Shown here piece after piece: positions 45,050 through 56,520 of a stretch of 64,000 bases of DNA (positions are counted from its first letter, which is position 1; every line of letters begins with the position of its first letter). The stretch is taken from the NCBI GenBank assembly GCA_002286855.1, contig NRSV01000026.1:72553-136552 (forward strand), given 5' to 3'. This DNA comes from Bipolaris cookei (lineage: Eukaryota > Ascomycota > Dothideomycetes > Pleosporales > Pleosporaceae). The notes beneath the pieces were generated by a model that was not told the DNA's origin, searched no databases, and saw nothing but the letters and a program-made list of their open reading frames with translations. The translations under genes and the position numbers were made by a program.

Positions 45050-46694
45050 CTATGATTGTACATTGACGCTCTCACTCGCTTGTGCGTGTCCCTGGTTCAT
45101 GTCCTGATCCTTGTTGGGCAGGATGAGCTCCTCCTTTTGCTCATCGTCTACAAACTTTCTCTCGCTCACATGCTCGCCTTCCTTAGGCGCCACCCACACA
45201 TTTGTTGTGTTCTTCTTTTGACCAGGCTCATGCTTGTACAAACAACGAGGGTTCAGGCAAGGGTTAAACTTACACATAATCGAACTGTGACCGTACTTGC
45301 AGCCCTCGATTGTGCAGTCGGCACCGTTGTGACACGGTTTTGCCGTTGGATGCTTATACGGGCACGATGAGGGATCGCGGCAGTTGGGCCAGAAAGCGCA
45401 TTCCTGCTCCGACTGGTACTTTTGTCTTTGTGCGGGCGATGGGTGCTTGCCAACACACTTTTTGTTCTTGCAAGCCGCTCCATAGTCGCAAGTATCGTTC
45501 ATGTCGACAGTAATGCCCGGCATGGCAGCGGGAGACTGATGGACAAACGGGCAGTCGGGGTTTGTGCATCGCAGATTAAATTTACACATGGTTGATGATG
45601 GCTCTGGGCGCCCTGAGGGCAATTCAACGTCCATACCGCTGCCATTCTCTCCAGAGGGGCCGTCCGCCATGGTTTCATCCTCACTGTCTTTCTTAAAGGG
45701 CTTGGCGTTCGGGTTCATGCCCCTGCCGCCCCGGTCTATGCGTTGGTGCAACGGCTTCTTGGATCCATTGCGGTTGTTCTGGTTAAAGTTGGGGTTGACA
45801 AAAGCTGTCGGGGCGCCGCCCGAGAAGATCTGCTGCATCATCTGCGCCTGCTGCTCGTACATTTGCATAAGGGCCATCTGTTGTTGCGGGTTCAATCCGA
45901 TGCCGTTCATGTTATTCTGGCCACCCATTGGGTTCATAGGCATACCCGGCATTCCGCCCATGGGCATACCGTTCATGTTGTTCTGGCCCATGTTGACGTT
46001 GGCATTGCCCATACCCCGACCGTTTGCCATCGCTTCGAGACCACGACCAATGTTCTGACCTCGCGGCCCCTTTGGCGGATCGCGGGCATGCGCGTTTACT
46101 CGACCAACACCACCACCAGCGCCACGCACGCGATGCAGGGCTGAGTCGTTGTTGCGATCCATGTTTTTGTTAAGCTGGTTGAGCATGCGGCCACCGCGTG
46201 CTGAGCGTCCTGCCTGGGCTCCACTGCCGTTGCGCATTGCTTTAGGGCCTGTGGGACTGATAACTGTTAGTTGCATCAATAGCTCATGGTGACGTGTGTA
46301 CATACATTGTGCCTTGTCCCTCTGACACGCCTTCCATATCTGTATCTTGGCCAGCAGCTACGTGGTCGTTGGACGCGCTGTCCATTTGGCTCTCGATCGA
46401 CTGCGCAACCTGTTCATTGCCGCTGCTTGACTGTCGGAGATAATCGATTTGCTCAAATAACCACTGCGCAAACTGCTGTGTCTCTGTATTTTCTGGGCCC
46501 AGATCTAGCAGGTCATTCGATAGTTCGGCGGCGACCTGCGCTTCATTCTTATCGTTGGCCAGCATCAGCAGAATGTACTCAAACAGCGTCGTGTCGTCGC
46601 CGCCTGTTGTCCATCCAAACTCGGCGAGCTTGGGCTGAACAACCTGCTGCAGTTGCATCGCCAGCGGCGAGTCGGTCGCAAAGTCGGCGGCCAT
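45050..46694 (-). CDS. NAB2: Nab2-like poly(A) RNA-binding protein with CCCH zinc fingers
   Basis: There are two exons, 46694-46306 and 46256-45050, with a 49-base intron; the product is about 531 residues. The N-terminal helical domain (LQQVVQPKLAEFGWTTGGDD, FEYILLMLANDK) resembles the PWI-like fold of Nab2 that binds the export factor Mlp1. A Gly/Met/Asn/Arg-rich RGG-type region covers about 140-260. Five CCCH fingers follow at about 345-475: CKFNLRCTNPDCPFVH, CDYGAACKNKKCVGKH, CAFWPNCRDPSSCPYKH, CHNGADCTIEGCKYGH and CKFNPCLNPRCLYKH. Nab2 coats poly(A) tails in the nucleus, limits tail length and helps mRNA export. Yeast Nab2 has seven fingers, so the count of five I can see is lower, as in several filamentous fungi and in ZC3H14. 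The tail is acidic and Gln-rich. Confidence 0.95.
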
Positions 46695-47341
46695 GGTGGA
46701 GGACGCGGGTAGTGATGGAAAGGTGGCTGTCGCGTAGATTTGACGTTGCCCGGCGGCGGAAAACAGAGGGTGCGACGAATGAAACGACGCGACTTTCTTT
46801 GCCGATAGCTCGCGCTGTGGGCTTTTAAGATGGTCGTAACAAAAGTGTCGTCAGTCGTCAAGGGGAATTGCGCGTGAAGTGCAGGCTAGGGGCTTGGTGG
46901 TGTGGGGATGAGAGTAAATGTTTGGGAGCGTTTGCGGTCAAGTTCTGCGCAGTCAAGCTCGGCATTTGCCGTCCGGCTACTAGCGTCTGGCTATTGTGCA
47001 GCGCGTCACCCTAGAATCTTCGTCGCTGTCAACGCTGCTTACACACTACTACTATACTCGCCACTTAATGATTTCATATCTATGTAGTGTGTGCATATAC
47101 TCTAGAAATACACAACACTACGTATCAGGTACCAAAATCACGTGCATCCACCACATGGACATATATCACGTTCGTGGCCAGCATACCGAAGTTCGACCTT
47201 ATGTCAGCCCTTGTCGTCGGTCACCAGGGGTGGATGATAACGTCGGTATTACTATCCTCGAATGCTGTATCCGCTCAGATTCACATGCAGTGACTTGCTA
47301 TTTCTTTTTGTTTTTGAAATTACTGGCAGGTACAAGCCTAC
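46695..47341. other. Intergenic region upstream of NAB2-like gene
   Basis: About 650 bases holding the NAB2-like promoter (minus strand) and the 3' end of the rhodopsin-domain transcript. No coding exon is visible. Confidence 0.5.
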
Positions 47342-48662
47342 TCACACGTCCTGTGGCTGGCCTTTTGAGCGCCCTTCCTCCATGCGCTGGTTCTCTTCCA
47401 TCCGTTGCATGTGATGTTCACGCATCTCATTTGTGATCCTAATACCGGTACCTCCGGTTCGGCGTTCTGGGAGCTCATCTTGAGTGACTACGCTGACTTG
47501 TTGCGAAGACTTTTCACTGCGTTTTTTCCGACTCTTGGAGCTATGCATATTACGAAGACGTTGACTTTTCGGTCCAGTTTCGTCTGATCGGTTGGGCGAC
47601 TGCTGGTCGTAACCTTCTGCGTTGAATGACACCTGGTCCGAAGGACGGACCCATCTCTTTGGCACGACAGACGCAAGCATTGGGCAGCAGCCAATCATCA
47701 CAGCTGGCGAAGCATCAGTATGGTTTTAACCAAGGTAAGAAGCAGCCCTCACCTGTTGAACACTCCACAATTGTCCATAGGGTGAGCCACTTCGGATCTG
47801 GTGACTTCGGCCTCCCATCCTGGCCAACCTGAACAATGCGAATAGTCGAAAAGAGTATACAAACAAAACCAGAAGCGAAAAGAAGTCCACATCCAATCTT
47901 CTTCGCTTTCTCCATCTGGAGATTCCAAATGAGTCTTATGGGCAGGAACATGACTTCGAGATGCGTCAGTGTGCATACTCGACCAGGACAGAAGTTGGGA
48001 AACTCGACAACATACCTATAAGATTGGTCAGTGTGTCGACCGCATAGGCGTAGTAAAGGTTTGCTGTCTGACGCCGCGTCTCCTCAAGCGATAGGCACTG
48101 TTTGCCTTCTTCAAAGAACGCCTTCGTGTCGTTACATGCCAGGCCTGGACCTGTTATGATACAGGTTGCCCAAGCCTGAACCAATTTCAGCCATGCTCAC
48201 ACTAGAGTTTCGCATTTAAGTCTTACTCACCACGACGCAAAACACCAATATTCCCCACCAAACCCATAGGTATGTTTTGGGCATCCCAGCGAGCAACTTC
48301 TTGTAGAGCGCCAACAGTGAAAACTTGACAAACCAAAGACATGTCCAATATTCGATGCCACTTTGCCACATGACTTCGGATGTAAACCGGAGATCTGTCG
48401 CCATCGTTGGCCATGGCGCAATCCGGCCTGCTGCCAGCGCTTGAAGCTTGAAGAAGGTGGGCGTAATCACTATGTAGAGAATGGTAAAGACGAGATAGGC
48501 CAGGAAAGCAATTCCAAGCAAGATGTCTTGCGCTTCAGTTGGCCTTCGTCGCCATATCTGGACCGCAACACGTATTCCAAAAATAGTCGAGGTGGTACCG
48601 ACCATGGCATAGTCGCTTCGGAGGAGATCATGTTGCGAGATCCAATCCGCACCCATCGACAT
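47342..48662 (-). CDS. Rhodopsin-domain integral membrane protein (fungal, Pth11-like class)
   Basis: There are four exons (48662-48231, 48175-48016, 47953-47753, 47703-47342) with introns of 55, 62 and 49 bases; the product is about 384 residues. The start is MSMGADWISQHDLLRSDYAM; there is no ATG before it in frame. Seven membrane segments are expected, with ILLGIAFLAYLVFTILYIV, EYWTCLWFVKFSLLALYKKL, VWWGILVFCVVAWATCIITG, DTLTNLIVMFLPIRLIWNLQ (followed by MEKAKKIG), LLFASGFVCILFSTIRIVQV and TIVECSTAVMIGCCPML clearly visible. These match the fungal rhodopsin domain, a large family of plasma-membrane proteins near Pth11 whose ligands are mostly unknown. The C-terminal 100 residues are cytosolic, basic and Gln/Met/Arg-rich. 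No CFEM domain is attached at the N-terminus. The gene diverges from a secreted FAD oxidase gene. Confidence 0.9.
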
Positions 48663-50018
48663 GGTGGGTACAGGCTCAAAGGGAGTCGGTGTGGGCCCGG
48701 CCCTAAAAATCACAACTAGTACAAAAATCTCTGGAGCACATGCGGCATGCTTCTGTTGTCTGGTGCTGTGCCGCGGGGAAGCGCTTCAGCGCGAGTAATC
48801 GGTCGAAGATGGCCGCGGAGGTTAAGATTGCAGATACAAAGCCCTGGTGGCAGTCACTTTACAAACAATACTGCCAACCCAGTCGTAGCTCGAACAGGGC
48901 CCATATGTAGCTTTCGAAGGGATCCGCAGGCCTGTAAGACGCATGGAATCCAGTGCATGGGGCCATGCACGTGTCTGCCGAAAGAAGGACTGGAAGAAAG
49001 TCGATTGACGATATTCGCAGGGCTGGTAGTCGGGGCCGCGCCCCTGGATTTGTGCAACTTCACCGGTTCGTCTACCACCACGCTGAGCGCTCCCACAGTG
49101 AAGCGCAGTGTACTCAGTTTGCGCACGCAAGACGTTGCAACATGTGTAGGATGCAAATTCACGACGGGGTTTATTACTTACTTCATGGGCTGGTGCGCAC
49201 CAGGGCGACTGCCCGTCAGGACGCCTTAAAAGCCTTTAGCGCCTTTGCTCGCGCATCTCGTTCCTTTTTGTGACATGGTACGTATTCCGGCAGGTCTTGG
49301 TGGAGGGAACTGCACGAGGCTCTAGACCCGAGTTGTTCTCAAAATCACTGCAATTCGTCGATCGCAATATCCTTATTTGTCGTGTTCTTTAGTACTGCCT
49401 CCTGCTAGATATACTTAGAGTGTGGTACGCACCCAGAAACACTCACCATTTGCGTTCAGCGAAGTAAGCCACAGCGGGACTAGGCCCATCTGTTCACTAA
49501 TTGTTGGCTTGCCCAGCGCGAGCATACTGTGTATTACTCTGCGAATACGATAAAGAGTAAGTACGTGCACTCAGCTGTCATTGGAGCGAAGGCGTCTAGG
49601 CGGCGCAGTGGCGTTGACGTTTCGGGCAAACGTCCTGATGGCGAACATGCAGAGCGGTTCGGCATGGCTGCTCTAATATCCACCTGCACGCGCCACCTTA
49701 GGGTTATCGTATTGCCGAAAGAAACCCCCCCCATTGTTTGTAGTCGGTGGCGTTGTGGCACGGCATTATTATCGACAGGGTACTAGCCTCTAGTCTGAAC
49801 ACTATCAAACCCGAACGATGTTATTCGCGAATGCACCGGCCGACTTCTCTCTCGCGCCCCGGCACGGCACTATGTTCCCGTCGGACGAGCATGTTGTTGA
49901 CAGTGTACTTATGTACTTACGGACAAGATGGCCCAGACTATATTAATCAGATGGCCTCCTGTATCTTAGTCTCTGACCCGGATTCTCGGTATCTACCCCG
50001 GACCCGCAGACCTCAATT
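48663..50018. promoter_or_regulatory. Divergent intergenic region between rhodopsin-domain and BBE-type oxidase genes
   Basis: About 1.36 kb between two start codons on opposite strands. A 160-codon ATG ORF at 48747-49229 on the plus strand is Cys-rich in places but has no recognisable domain or signal peptide, so I do not call it a gene. The rest shows no repeat or exon. Confidence 0.45.
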
Positions 50019-51766
50019 ATGAGACTCCCTCTTCCCGCGGCCTTTTCGGGTCTGTCTATAGCAGGTGCGCTGGCAAGCGCCTTTGAGCCCCCCAACTTCG
50101 ATGTAGCCAAAGCGCTCCTAGATAAAGGGGTCAACATCACGGCTATCCCTTATCTGGCAGAGCTAGTCGACGCATCTTCGCCCGCCGCCTGCTCGATAGC
50201 TGTGAGTGCTTAGGCGATCATCGCAGCTTGCTTAGATCTTGAGCTAATTGCATACCTACCTAGTGTTCCACTCTTGAACGCACTTTCGACAACAACAACA
50301 GTGTGCTCGCGCAGGGAAGCTCAGCATACAGTAACTTTACTAGCGATTACTGGGCGGCGCAGCAAGGCGCAGTCAACCCCTTTTGCATATTCAAACCTAG
50401 CGATGCTTCACAAGTAACAGCTGTTGTCTTGCTATCTCGATTCACCCAATGTCCTATTGCTGTGAAAGGAGGTGGACATGCTGCGTTCGCTGGAGGGTCG
50501 AGTATTGAAGGCGGCATCACGGTTGCGCTTGAGAAACTCAATGAAAAGTCCTTGTCGCCGGATCATAGTGTAGCTTCCATTGGACCAGGTAATACTTGGG
50601 GCGATGTATACCCATGGATTGAGCAGTATGGGCGAGAAGTCATTGGCGGTAGGGTATGTTTCTAAATGCCTTTTCATGGTCTTCCCGTCTTGATTTTGTT
50701 GAAAAGACCCCGAATGTCTGACAACAATTAGGTATCCTCGGTCGGAGTTTCTGGATTGACCCTTGGAGGAGGTATCTCTCACTATTCCAACGCCTACGGA
50801 TGGGCTTGTGATAACATTAAATCTTTCGAAGTAGTAACGGCGTCGGGTGAAATCATTACTGCAAGTGCTGAGGAATTTCCCGATCTCTACTGGGCTCTTC
50901 GTGGCGGTGGCAACAATTTTGGCATTGTCACAGAGTTCAACACGAGGACGTTCCTTCAAGGCCCAATGTGGGGCGGACAGCGCGCTCATAGCGAAGACCA
51001 GTGGGACAAGGTGTATCAAGCCTACTACAACTATGCGATCAACGCCGAAAAAGATACTAAGCAGGCTCAAATTGTCTCATTCGCGCTGCAGAACGGTACG
51101 AAGATTGCGGCGGTGGACCTTGAATATTCCGACCCGACCCCATGGCCTCCTGTTTTCGACGAATGGAAGGCCATTCCAACAATCTTTGACCAGACCTCTG
51201 TTGCCAATATGTCAAAGTTGGCGAACCAGCTTGGTGCGGGCGCTCCTGATGGCATACAGGAGACGTATTGGGACCGCACTTTCAAGGTGGATAAGGATAT
51301 CTTCAAGACTTTCAGTGACATCTTCTTCGATATGGTACCGGCAATTGCAGATGCCGCCGGTGTCCTACCTGTACTGTCGTTCCAAGCAATTACTGTTCCA
51401 GCTATGTGGAAAATGCAACTGAGTGGCGGCAACCCACGGGGCCTCAATCCTGATGACGGTCCCATCTTCATCAGCAACCTTGCCATCATGTGGACAAACG
51501 TTGCCGATAACACGCGCATCATGGCATTCGCCAATAGCCTGTTTGAACGTCTTGTTGCTGAAGCAGACAAGAAGAAGCTCAACAGTGACTTTATTTATAT
51601 GAATTATGCATCACCTTACCAAGATGTCATTGCTAGCTATGGAGCAGTCAACAAGCAGAAGCTGCAAGACATTGCGGCCAACTATGACCCCACGGGTGTC
51701 TTCCAGACACTCCAACCTGGCTACTTCAAGCTCAATGGAGCGCCATATGGGGTGTTCCCTTCTTAG
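50019..51766 (+). CDS. Secreted FAD-linked oxidase, berberine-bridge enzyme type
   Basis: There are three exons (50019-50201, 50264-50653, 50732-51766) with introns of 62 and 78 bases, giving about 535 residues. Residues 1-21 (MRLPLPAAFSGLSIAGALAS) form a signal peptide. The FAD-binding PCMH domain includes KPSDASQVTAVVLLSRF, the segment AVKGGGHAAFAGGSS whose His at about 133 should carry the covalent flavin, GPGNTWGDVYPW, and GRVSSVGVSGLTLGGG. The last motif has no Cys where bicovalent enzymes have one, so a single covalent link is predicted. The C-terminal BBE segment is NYDPTGVFQTLQPGYFKL. Such enzymes oxidise sugars, alkaloids or secondary metabolites and make hydrogen peroxide; the substrate is not evident. 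No other biosynthetic gene is adjacent, so a metabolite cluster is not supported. Two hairpins follow the stop. Confidence 0.92.
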
Positions 51767-52208
51767 TCCATGTACAATATTATATTGTATAATATAAATT
51801 CTGTAGGTGCACAAGTGTCCACGTGTATGTAGGCGCGCAATCACATTGCGTGATTTGCTTTTTTGTGTATTTATTGTATACACAATCAGAGAATGAAAAA
51901 AAACAGCTGCTAAAGATACACATGCGGCACAAGGATGTGTTGTGTTTCTAAATAATAATGCGCCAATGGGAAGGGCCTTATGACGAGGCGTTCCCTCGAT
52001 GGAAAACTTGACGTCGACGGAGTGAGGCTGCCAAGAATATGGTCATAGCGCCCGCCCAAGCGTTTGCTGCAGCTGCCTTCCAGGTCTTTTTGTCCGCTTT
52101 GGAATCTTCCATCAACAACCACATACCCTAAAGCCGACCACCCACTTGTTAATCGCAACCTTCGCAACACTTGGACGTATACGCGACACCGATATCCATA
52201 TTGCAAGC
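51767..52208. other. Intergenic region between oxidase gene and SR-protein gene
   Basis: About 440 bases, containing the 3' end signals of the oxidase gene in the first 120 bases and the promoter and leader of the SR-protein gene in the rest. No coding exon is seen. Confidence 0.5.
51773..51885 (+). terminator. AT-rich hairpins downstream of the BBE-type oxidase gene
   Basis: Seven bases after the stop codon, TACAATA and TATTGTA form a 7-bp stem with a 3-base loop (51773-51789), followed by AT-rich sequence. A second stem, TTGTGTAT with ATACACAA, spans 51863-51885. AT-rich elements of this kind often sit near fungal polyadenylation sites. The function is inferred only. Confidence 0.3.
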
Positions 52209-53245
52209 ATGTCTCGCGGCGGCGGCACTACGCTCTACGTCACCGGCTTCGGCCACGGAACACGCGCTCGCGACCTTGCCTACGAGTTCGAACGGTATGT
52301 CTCCCAACGCCTCGCCCCAACTCGATCGCCCTCGAATCTTCCTCCTCCATCATAACCATCGATCCTGCATCTCCTTGCTGTTCACGCTCCGCTGCTGTTG
52401 CGACTGCTCCCTCGCGCGCTCCCGCTTTCTTGCTTGCGTAAGCAGCGCCTGCACCAGGTTTCATCATGCATAAAGCGCCTTCCCGAAGCTATTCTGACAA
52501 CATTCAAGCTATGGTCGCCTTGTCCGTTGCGACATTCCGGCTCCCCGTTCGGCTTCGTCTAGGCTGTGAGTTGGCCCTCCACCCCAGCCACCTTCCCAGG
52601 CTCTAACAGAACAGCAGCTTTGCTTTCGTCGAATACGAGTCTCGCCGGGATGCAGACGATGCGTACCATGAGATGCACAACAAACGCATCGGCCGCGACG
52701 ACTTGTTGAAGATTGAGGTATGTTTAGGAGGCTACTACGGACGCAATTGAATCTAACAAGGCACAGTGGGCACGTACTCCTCCCTCGGCATCGTGGCGCT
52801 TCGACTCGGGACGTGACCGCCCCCGTGGTGAGCGCTCTGAGCGTGGCGGTGACCGAGGCGACCGTTCCGACCGCGGTGATCGTGCAGACCGTGGGGTGCG
52901 CTCTCCACGCCGTCGCAGCACTTCTCCACGTCGTGAACGCGGTGCATCCCCTCGCAAGGATGACCGTCGCGAGCGCGACTACGACCGCCGTGACCGTGAC
53001 CGATCAAGGAGCCCTATTGACGGCGACCGCGAGATGAAAGATGTTCGCGACCGTGAGGACGACCGAGGCGACCGTGATCGTGGCGACCGCGAAGAGAGGC
53101 GCGACCGTGAGCGCGAGGCTGAGCCACCTGCTGAACCCCGAAAGAGTGAGACATCCGATGCCCTTGACGACAAACCGGTCTAATCACCATTGCAGTCGAA
53201 TCTCCTCCGCCTGCGGCTCATGACGACCTAGACGTAGCTGAGTAA
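52209..53245 (+). CDS. SR-type RNA-binding protein with one RRM
   Basis: I place five exons: 52209-52294, 52509-52565, 52618-52717, 52767-53145 and 53196-53245, giving about 223 residues. Intron lengths are 214, 52, 49 and 50 bases. The RRM covers residues 5-80: TTLYVTGFGHGTRARDLAYE, then YGRLVRCDIPAP and the RNP1 strand LFAFVEYESRRDADDAYHEM. The rest is an Arg/Ser/Asp/Glu-rich tail with many RD, RS and RER repeats. It fits fungal SR proteins near fission-yeast Srp1/Srp2, nuclear factors for splice-site choice and mRNA export. The last intron has a consensus GTGAG donor, TCTAATC branch and TTGCAG acceptor. If it is retained, the frame stops at 53181-53183 and the protein is 219 residues with a different end. 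The long first intron inside the RRM is typical of autoregulated SR genes. Confidence 0.88.
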
Positions 53246-54406
53246 GCTATGAGCTGGCAACCCTCCAGCAGGCAGTATCCGGATTACTGCCGCCGTGTGC
53301 ACAAGGCTAGTATTGACGCGCGTGCTCGAAATTGGTGCCTGCACATTGTTTTGTTGAGCGGATAATGGTTTCTGGGATCATGTTTTGTTTCTCCGAGTGG
53401 TGGCTAGAGTTACGTCTATGTCCTGCCACGACATTAATGCATTCAGCAGTCGAAAAGCTCGATTCGGACCTTCTTTGGCGAACGGTCGCGGCGATTACCA
53501 TTCGGTTCGGTCTTCTCGCCTTGTTTCGGTCGATCGGTCGACATCGATGCGGTTCGAGTTCCTTGCCTCCTGTACACTATTCGGTCGGTCCGTAGCACCT
53601 CGAAGTCTTCCAACCTCACTTTCCCTCTTCGATTCCCCCCGTTCGATGTCAGCTTCCCGCTATTTCCCGACGCCCTTCCCAACCCCGATGCGAAACATTC
53701 GGTATTCAAGGTTTGTATACTTTGCGCCTGCTACTAGATAGCCCCATGCTGTTTTGTGACTGTGACTTGTATCGCCTATGTATTGAGCAGCTTGTAAGCT
53801 TAGTTTTGTTCAATGTACGCCCGGACTGTTGAGATTTGCCGTGTTCTTGTGACTGTCTGGAGATCTGTGCTTTGCAAGTGCGTTGATGCGCTTTTTTGCA
53901 CAAGACGCCGTATATCCCGCGTACGCAAAGACTACCGTATTGATGTTGAGTAGCTGCACCTTGGCGCATGACAGGGTGACACGCGCCTTTGCAAGTCGGA
54001 GGCGGTTTGCGCTGAGAGGGTGAATGCGGCCCATACTATGACAAAAGTGGCTTAGATTATCCGCCACGCAAGCTCAGCCACCCTCCTTCGTACGCCGCGA
54101 CAACTGATGTGTGATCAACTCGGCACTCAGCTTCAACCATTATCCGAATTGTCGCTCATTTTTAATCCATCTTTTACACACTTCCACATCGCTCACTCAT
54201 TTCCTTTCGGTTGACATTGTCGTTGACGCCACAACACCGACCGAGATAGCATAGGTGATACAGATAGCCGATCGACGACAGACCAGACATTGCCCAGCTT
54301 TGCCGCGGAACGCGTGTAGCGACCTCCTTCTAAGATTTGCCTCTTGACTGGTGTCTTTTTCACTTTCACACTACAAACTTGACGACTTCTTTCACAAACT
54401 GCCAAC
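53246..54406. other. Intergenic region between SR-protein and CYSTM genes
   Basis: About 1.2 kb on the 3' side of the SR-protein gene and the promoter side of the CYSTM gene. ORFs here are short and unrecognised. The final 150 bases are pyrimidine-rich and probably leader. Confidence 0.5.
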
Positions 54407-54901
54407 ATGTCCAAACCAAATGTACGTGTCCTTGCCCTTGATTTAATGATAGGTGGTTGCCATTCCACTCGACTGTGGCGCGCACTGCCGTCGCCACTCC
54501 TGTTTAGCATAACGAGCGCACCATACTAACGCTCAAAGCAGGACCAAGGCGCACCGCCTCAATACCCTCAGAACCCAGCGCCTGTTCACTACGACGCTGG
54601 TCCTGCTCCTGGAGGCATGCAACCCTCATACTACAATCAAGGTGGCGGTGCCCCTGATTACTATGGCGGAAGCCCGAACCCTTACCAGCAAGGCCAACCA
54701 GGTCCGTACGGTCCGCCACAGGGCCAGTACGGTCCTCCTCAAGGACAGTATGGTGGGCAACAGATGCAATACCAACAGGGACCGCCTCCACCAGGTGGAT
54801 ATTACCAGGACGATAGGAGGCATGATGGCGGAGGTGGCGGACTCTTTGCTGGATTGTGCGCGGGTCTGGCATGTTGTTGTTGTTTGGACTGCTTGTTCTA
54901 G
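54407..54901 (+). CDS. CYSTM-type Cys-rich tail-anchored protein
   Basis: There are two exons, 54407-54421 (MSKPN) and 54542-54901, with a 120-base intron; the product is 124 residues. Residues 6-100 are a Pro/Gly/Gln/Tyr-rich disordered region containing the repeats YGPPQGQ and YGGQQMQYQQ. The C-terminus reads GGGGLFAGLCAGLACCCCLD followed by CLF, which is the cysteine-rich transmembrane CYSTM module. CYSTM proteins sit in the plasma membrane through the palmitoylated Cys-rich tail and are linked to stress tolerance in yeast (Ynr034W-A, Ydl012C) and plants. The tiny first exon ends five codons in, so a start further upstream or in another exon is possible, but ATG 54407 has A at -3 and keeps the frame. 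The role is inferred from the module alone. Confidence 0.85.
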
Positions 54902-55713
54902 GCCTGCGGCCATGAGCGCTCAGCACTAGGAACAAGAGTTTAGAATGAGGCAACAGACTGGCCCAAGGTATTCGGGCAGGTCAGAAATGCCGGGCGCATG
55001 ACGGATGTGATTGTACATGCGCAGGGGCGTTGGGAAGAAGGGGCGGAGACTGGAGGCTTTGTTTTGTTCCGATGGTAATCTACCCGCGACACGATGCCGT
55101 GCGGCAATCGCGTAGCCTAATAATCATACGACTCCCAAGACGCAACGAGGCTCCTGGTATTGTGATTTACATTGTATCATGAATGTGTTACAAGAGCAGG
55201 AGGTCAGCCACTCTATCCAAAACTAGCCTGGTCGTGTCCAGCCACACAGCGTGTCGCTTCAGGTATGCGGCATCGACATGGTTGCCCTTGGCCTGAGGCA
55301 CCCGGAGGACCCCACAACGGAAGCCAAATTGCAGCCGCATCAGCGCTCCAGCTCCAGACTTGACCCTTTGTGAGGAACGCTTGTTCTGAGTTTGGTGCCA
55401 TTGACGCCGCCGCGCGTTTGGAATGTGTCCCCCGCCCGCTGTGTTTCGTCGAGGCAGATCAGCGGCCGTGTGACCTGTGGGACGGAATCGATCCACCAGC
55501 CTAGAAAACAACGCTACCCTTGTCTGCGCCATGCACAAACAAATAAAGAAGCAACGATCTGCACCCAGAAATCACTATCGTCTGGTCGGAGGCTGGCCTA
55601 GTCTGCGCTTGGACGCTCAGCTGCACTGCTTGTGATTTCTACATATCGACATCTCGACCCAACTCACCACTTCTTCCGCAACCGTACGCACTTCGCCGTC
55701 GCCAGTCAACACC
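54902..55713. other. Intergenic region between CYSTM and CFEM-like genes
   Basis: About 810 bases with the CYSTM 3' end and the promoter of the CFEM-like gene. No further exon, repeat or structured RNA was found. Confidence 0.5.
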
Positions 55714-56186
55714 ATGAGAATAAGCGGTTCGATTGTCGCCATTGTGTCACTCATTCCCACAGTCTGGTCGGTGCCAACAAACTACACCAACAAGCTGCCT
55801 ACGTGTGGCGCGGTACGATGCCTGGCACGCACACGCCGAGCTATGGGCTAATCAAAGCGAACAGAACGAATGTCTCACCGACGGCTACTTTGATGGTTGT
55901 GCGCCTGGCAACCTAGTTTGTATATGTAACTTGGAGCAAGAAGATGTCGACAGATATGTCAAAACCGTGCAGCCATGCCTCGACGGTGAACCAGGCAAGA
56001 AAGCATGCACTCTCGGAGCAGTTGCCAGTATGTCGTCGACGTGAACCCCCGAGTCTGAACGACTCATCATCTGACTTTGCCATTTTAGACTACAAACAGT
56101 TGCTCGCAGACGTTTGTTCCAAGCCCGAGTACGGGAACTTGAACAAAACGGTCTCGTTTGAGCCAGTGCAATATCCTCCTCAATGA
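55714..56186 (+). CDS. Small secreted CFEM-like protein (eight cysteines)
   Basis: There are three exons (55714-55812, 55865-56027, 56089-56186) with introns of 52 and 61 bases; the product is 119 residues. Residues 1-20 (MRISGSIVAIVSLIPTVWSV) form a signal peptide. The mature part has exactly eight cysteines: LPTCGANEC, DGC, LVCICN, VQPC, KKAC and DVC. This is the number and the C-x-C signature of the CFEM domain, known from fungal cell-wall and secreted proteins that can bind haem or act as virulence effectors. Spacings differ from canonical CFEM (four residues between cysteines 1 and 2, nine between 6 and 7), so I say CFEM-like. The haem-ligating Asp normally preceding cysteine 4 is not clear (APGNLVC). 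No GPI signal is seen. Splice sites are supported by restored frame and spacing. It lies 334 bases before a second CFEM-like gene. Confidence 0.8.
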
Positions 56187-56520
56187 ATTTAGTTGCCGAT
56201 ATTCACCACAACACGCTTTATGAGACTACAGAGATTACAGCACGACGCATACGTAATGGATAACACACACTCCTTTGATACCCTTTGAACTTTGTCTTTA
56301 CGTTCCGTTGCTGTTTGATTCTGTACTCTGGCTTTGTAAATGCAATTTGCAGTACATCTTTCCAAGGCGCACTCGACATCCGTTTGCGATATCGGCTCTC
56401 CGTCTTCAATTTCGTCTTCTGACCTATCCAATACTGCTATCTATGACTAACATGTTGGCCATGGAATGCTTTTCTATTTCAACAACTTGAGGCTTTCACG
56501 ACGTACAGTAGCAGTTCAAT
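56187..56520. other. Short intergenic region between two CFEM-like genes
   Basis: 334 bases. An upstream exon with a signal peptide for the following gene might lie here, because the next gene lacks one in the start I can support. No clear exon was found. Confidence 0.4.

Noticed and set aside
48747..49229. 160-codon ATG-started ORF between the rhodopsin-domain and oxidase genes
   Set aside because: The cysteines are irregular, no signal peptide or domain is visible, and the minus strand read the same way gives no CFEM extension of the membrane protein either.
52767..53183. SR-protein ending at the unspliced stop 53183 as the only form
   Set aside because: A consensus intron spans this stop, so I chose the spliced end at 53245 and kept the other as a possible isoform.
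54504..54953. 149-codon ORF antisense to the CYSTM gene
   Set aside because: It is a shadow of the repeated Pro/Gly/Gln codons of the real gene.
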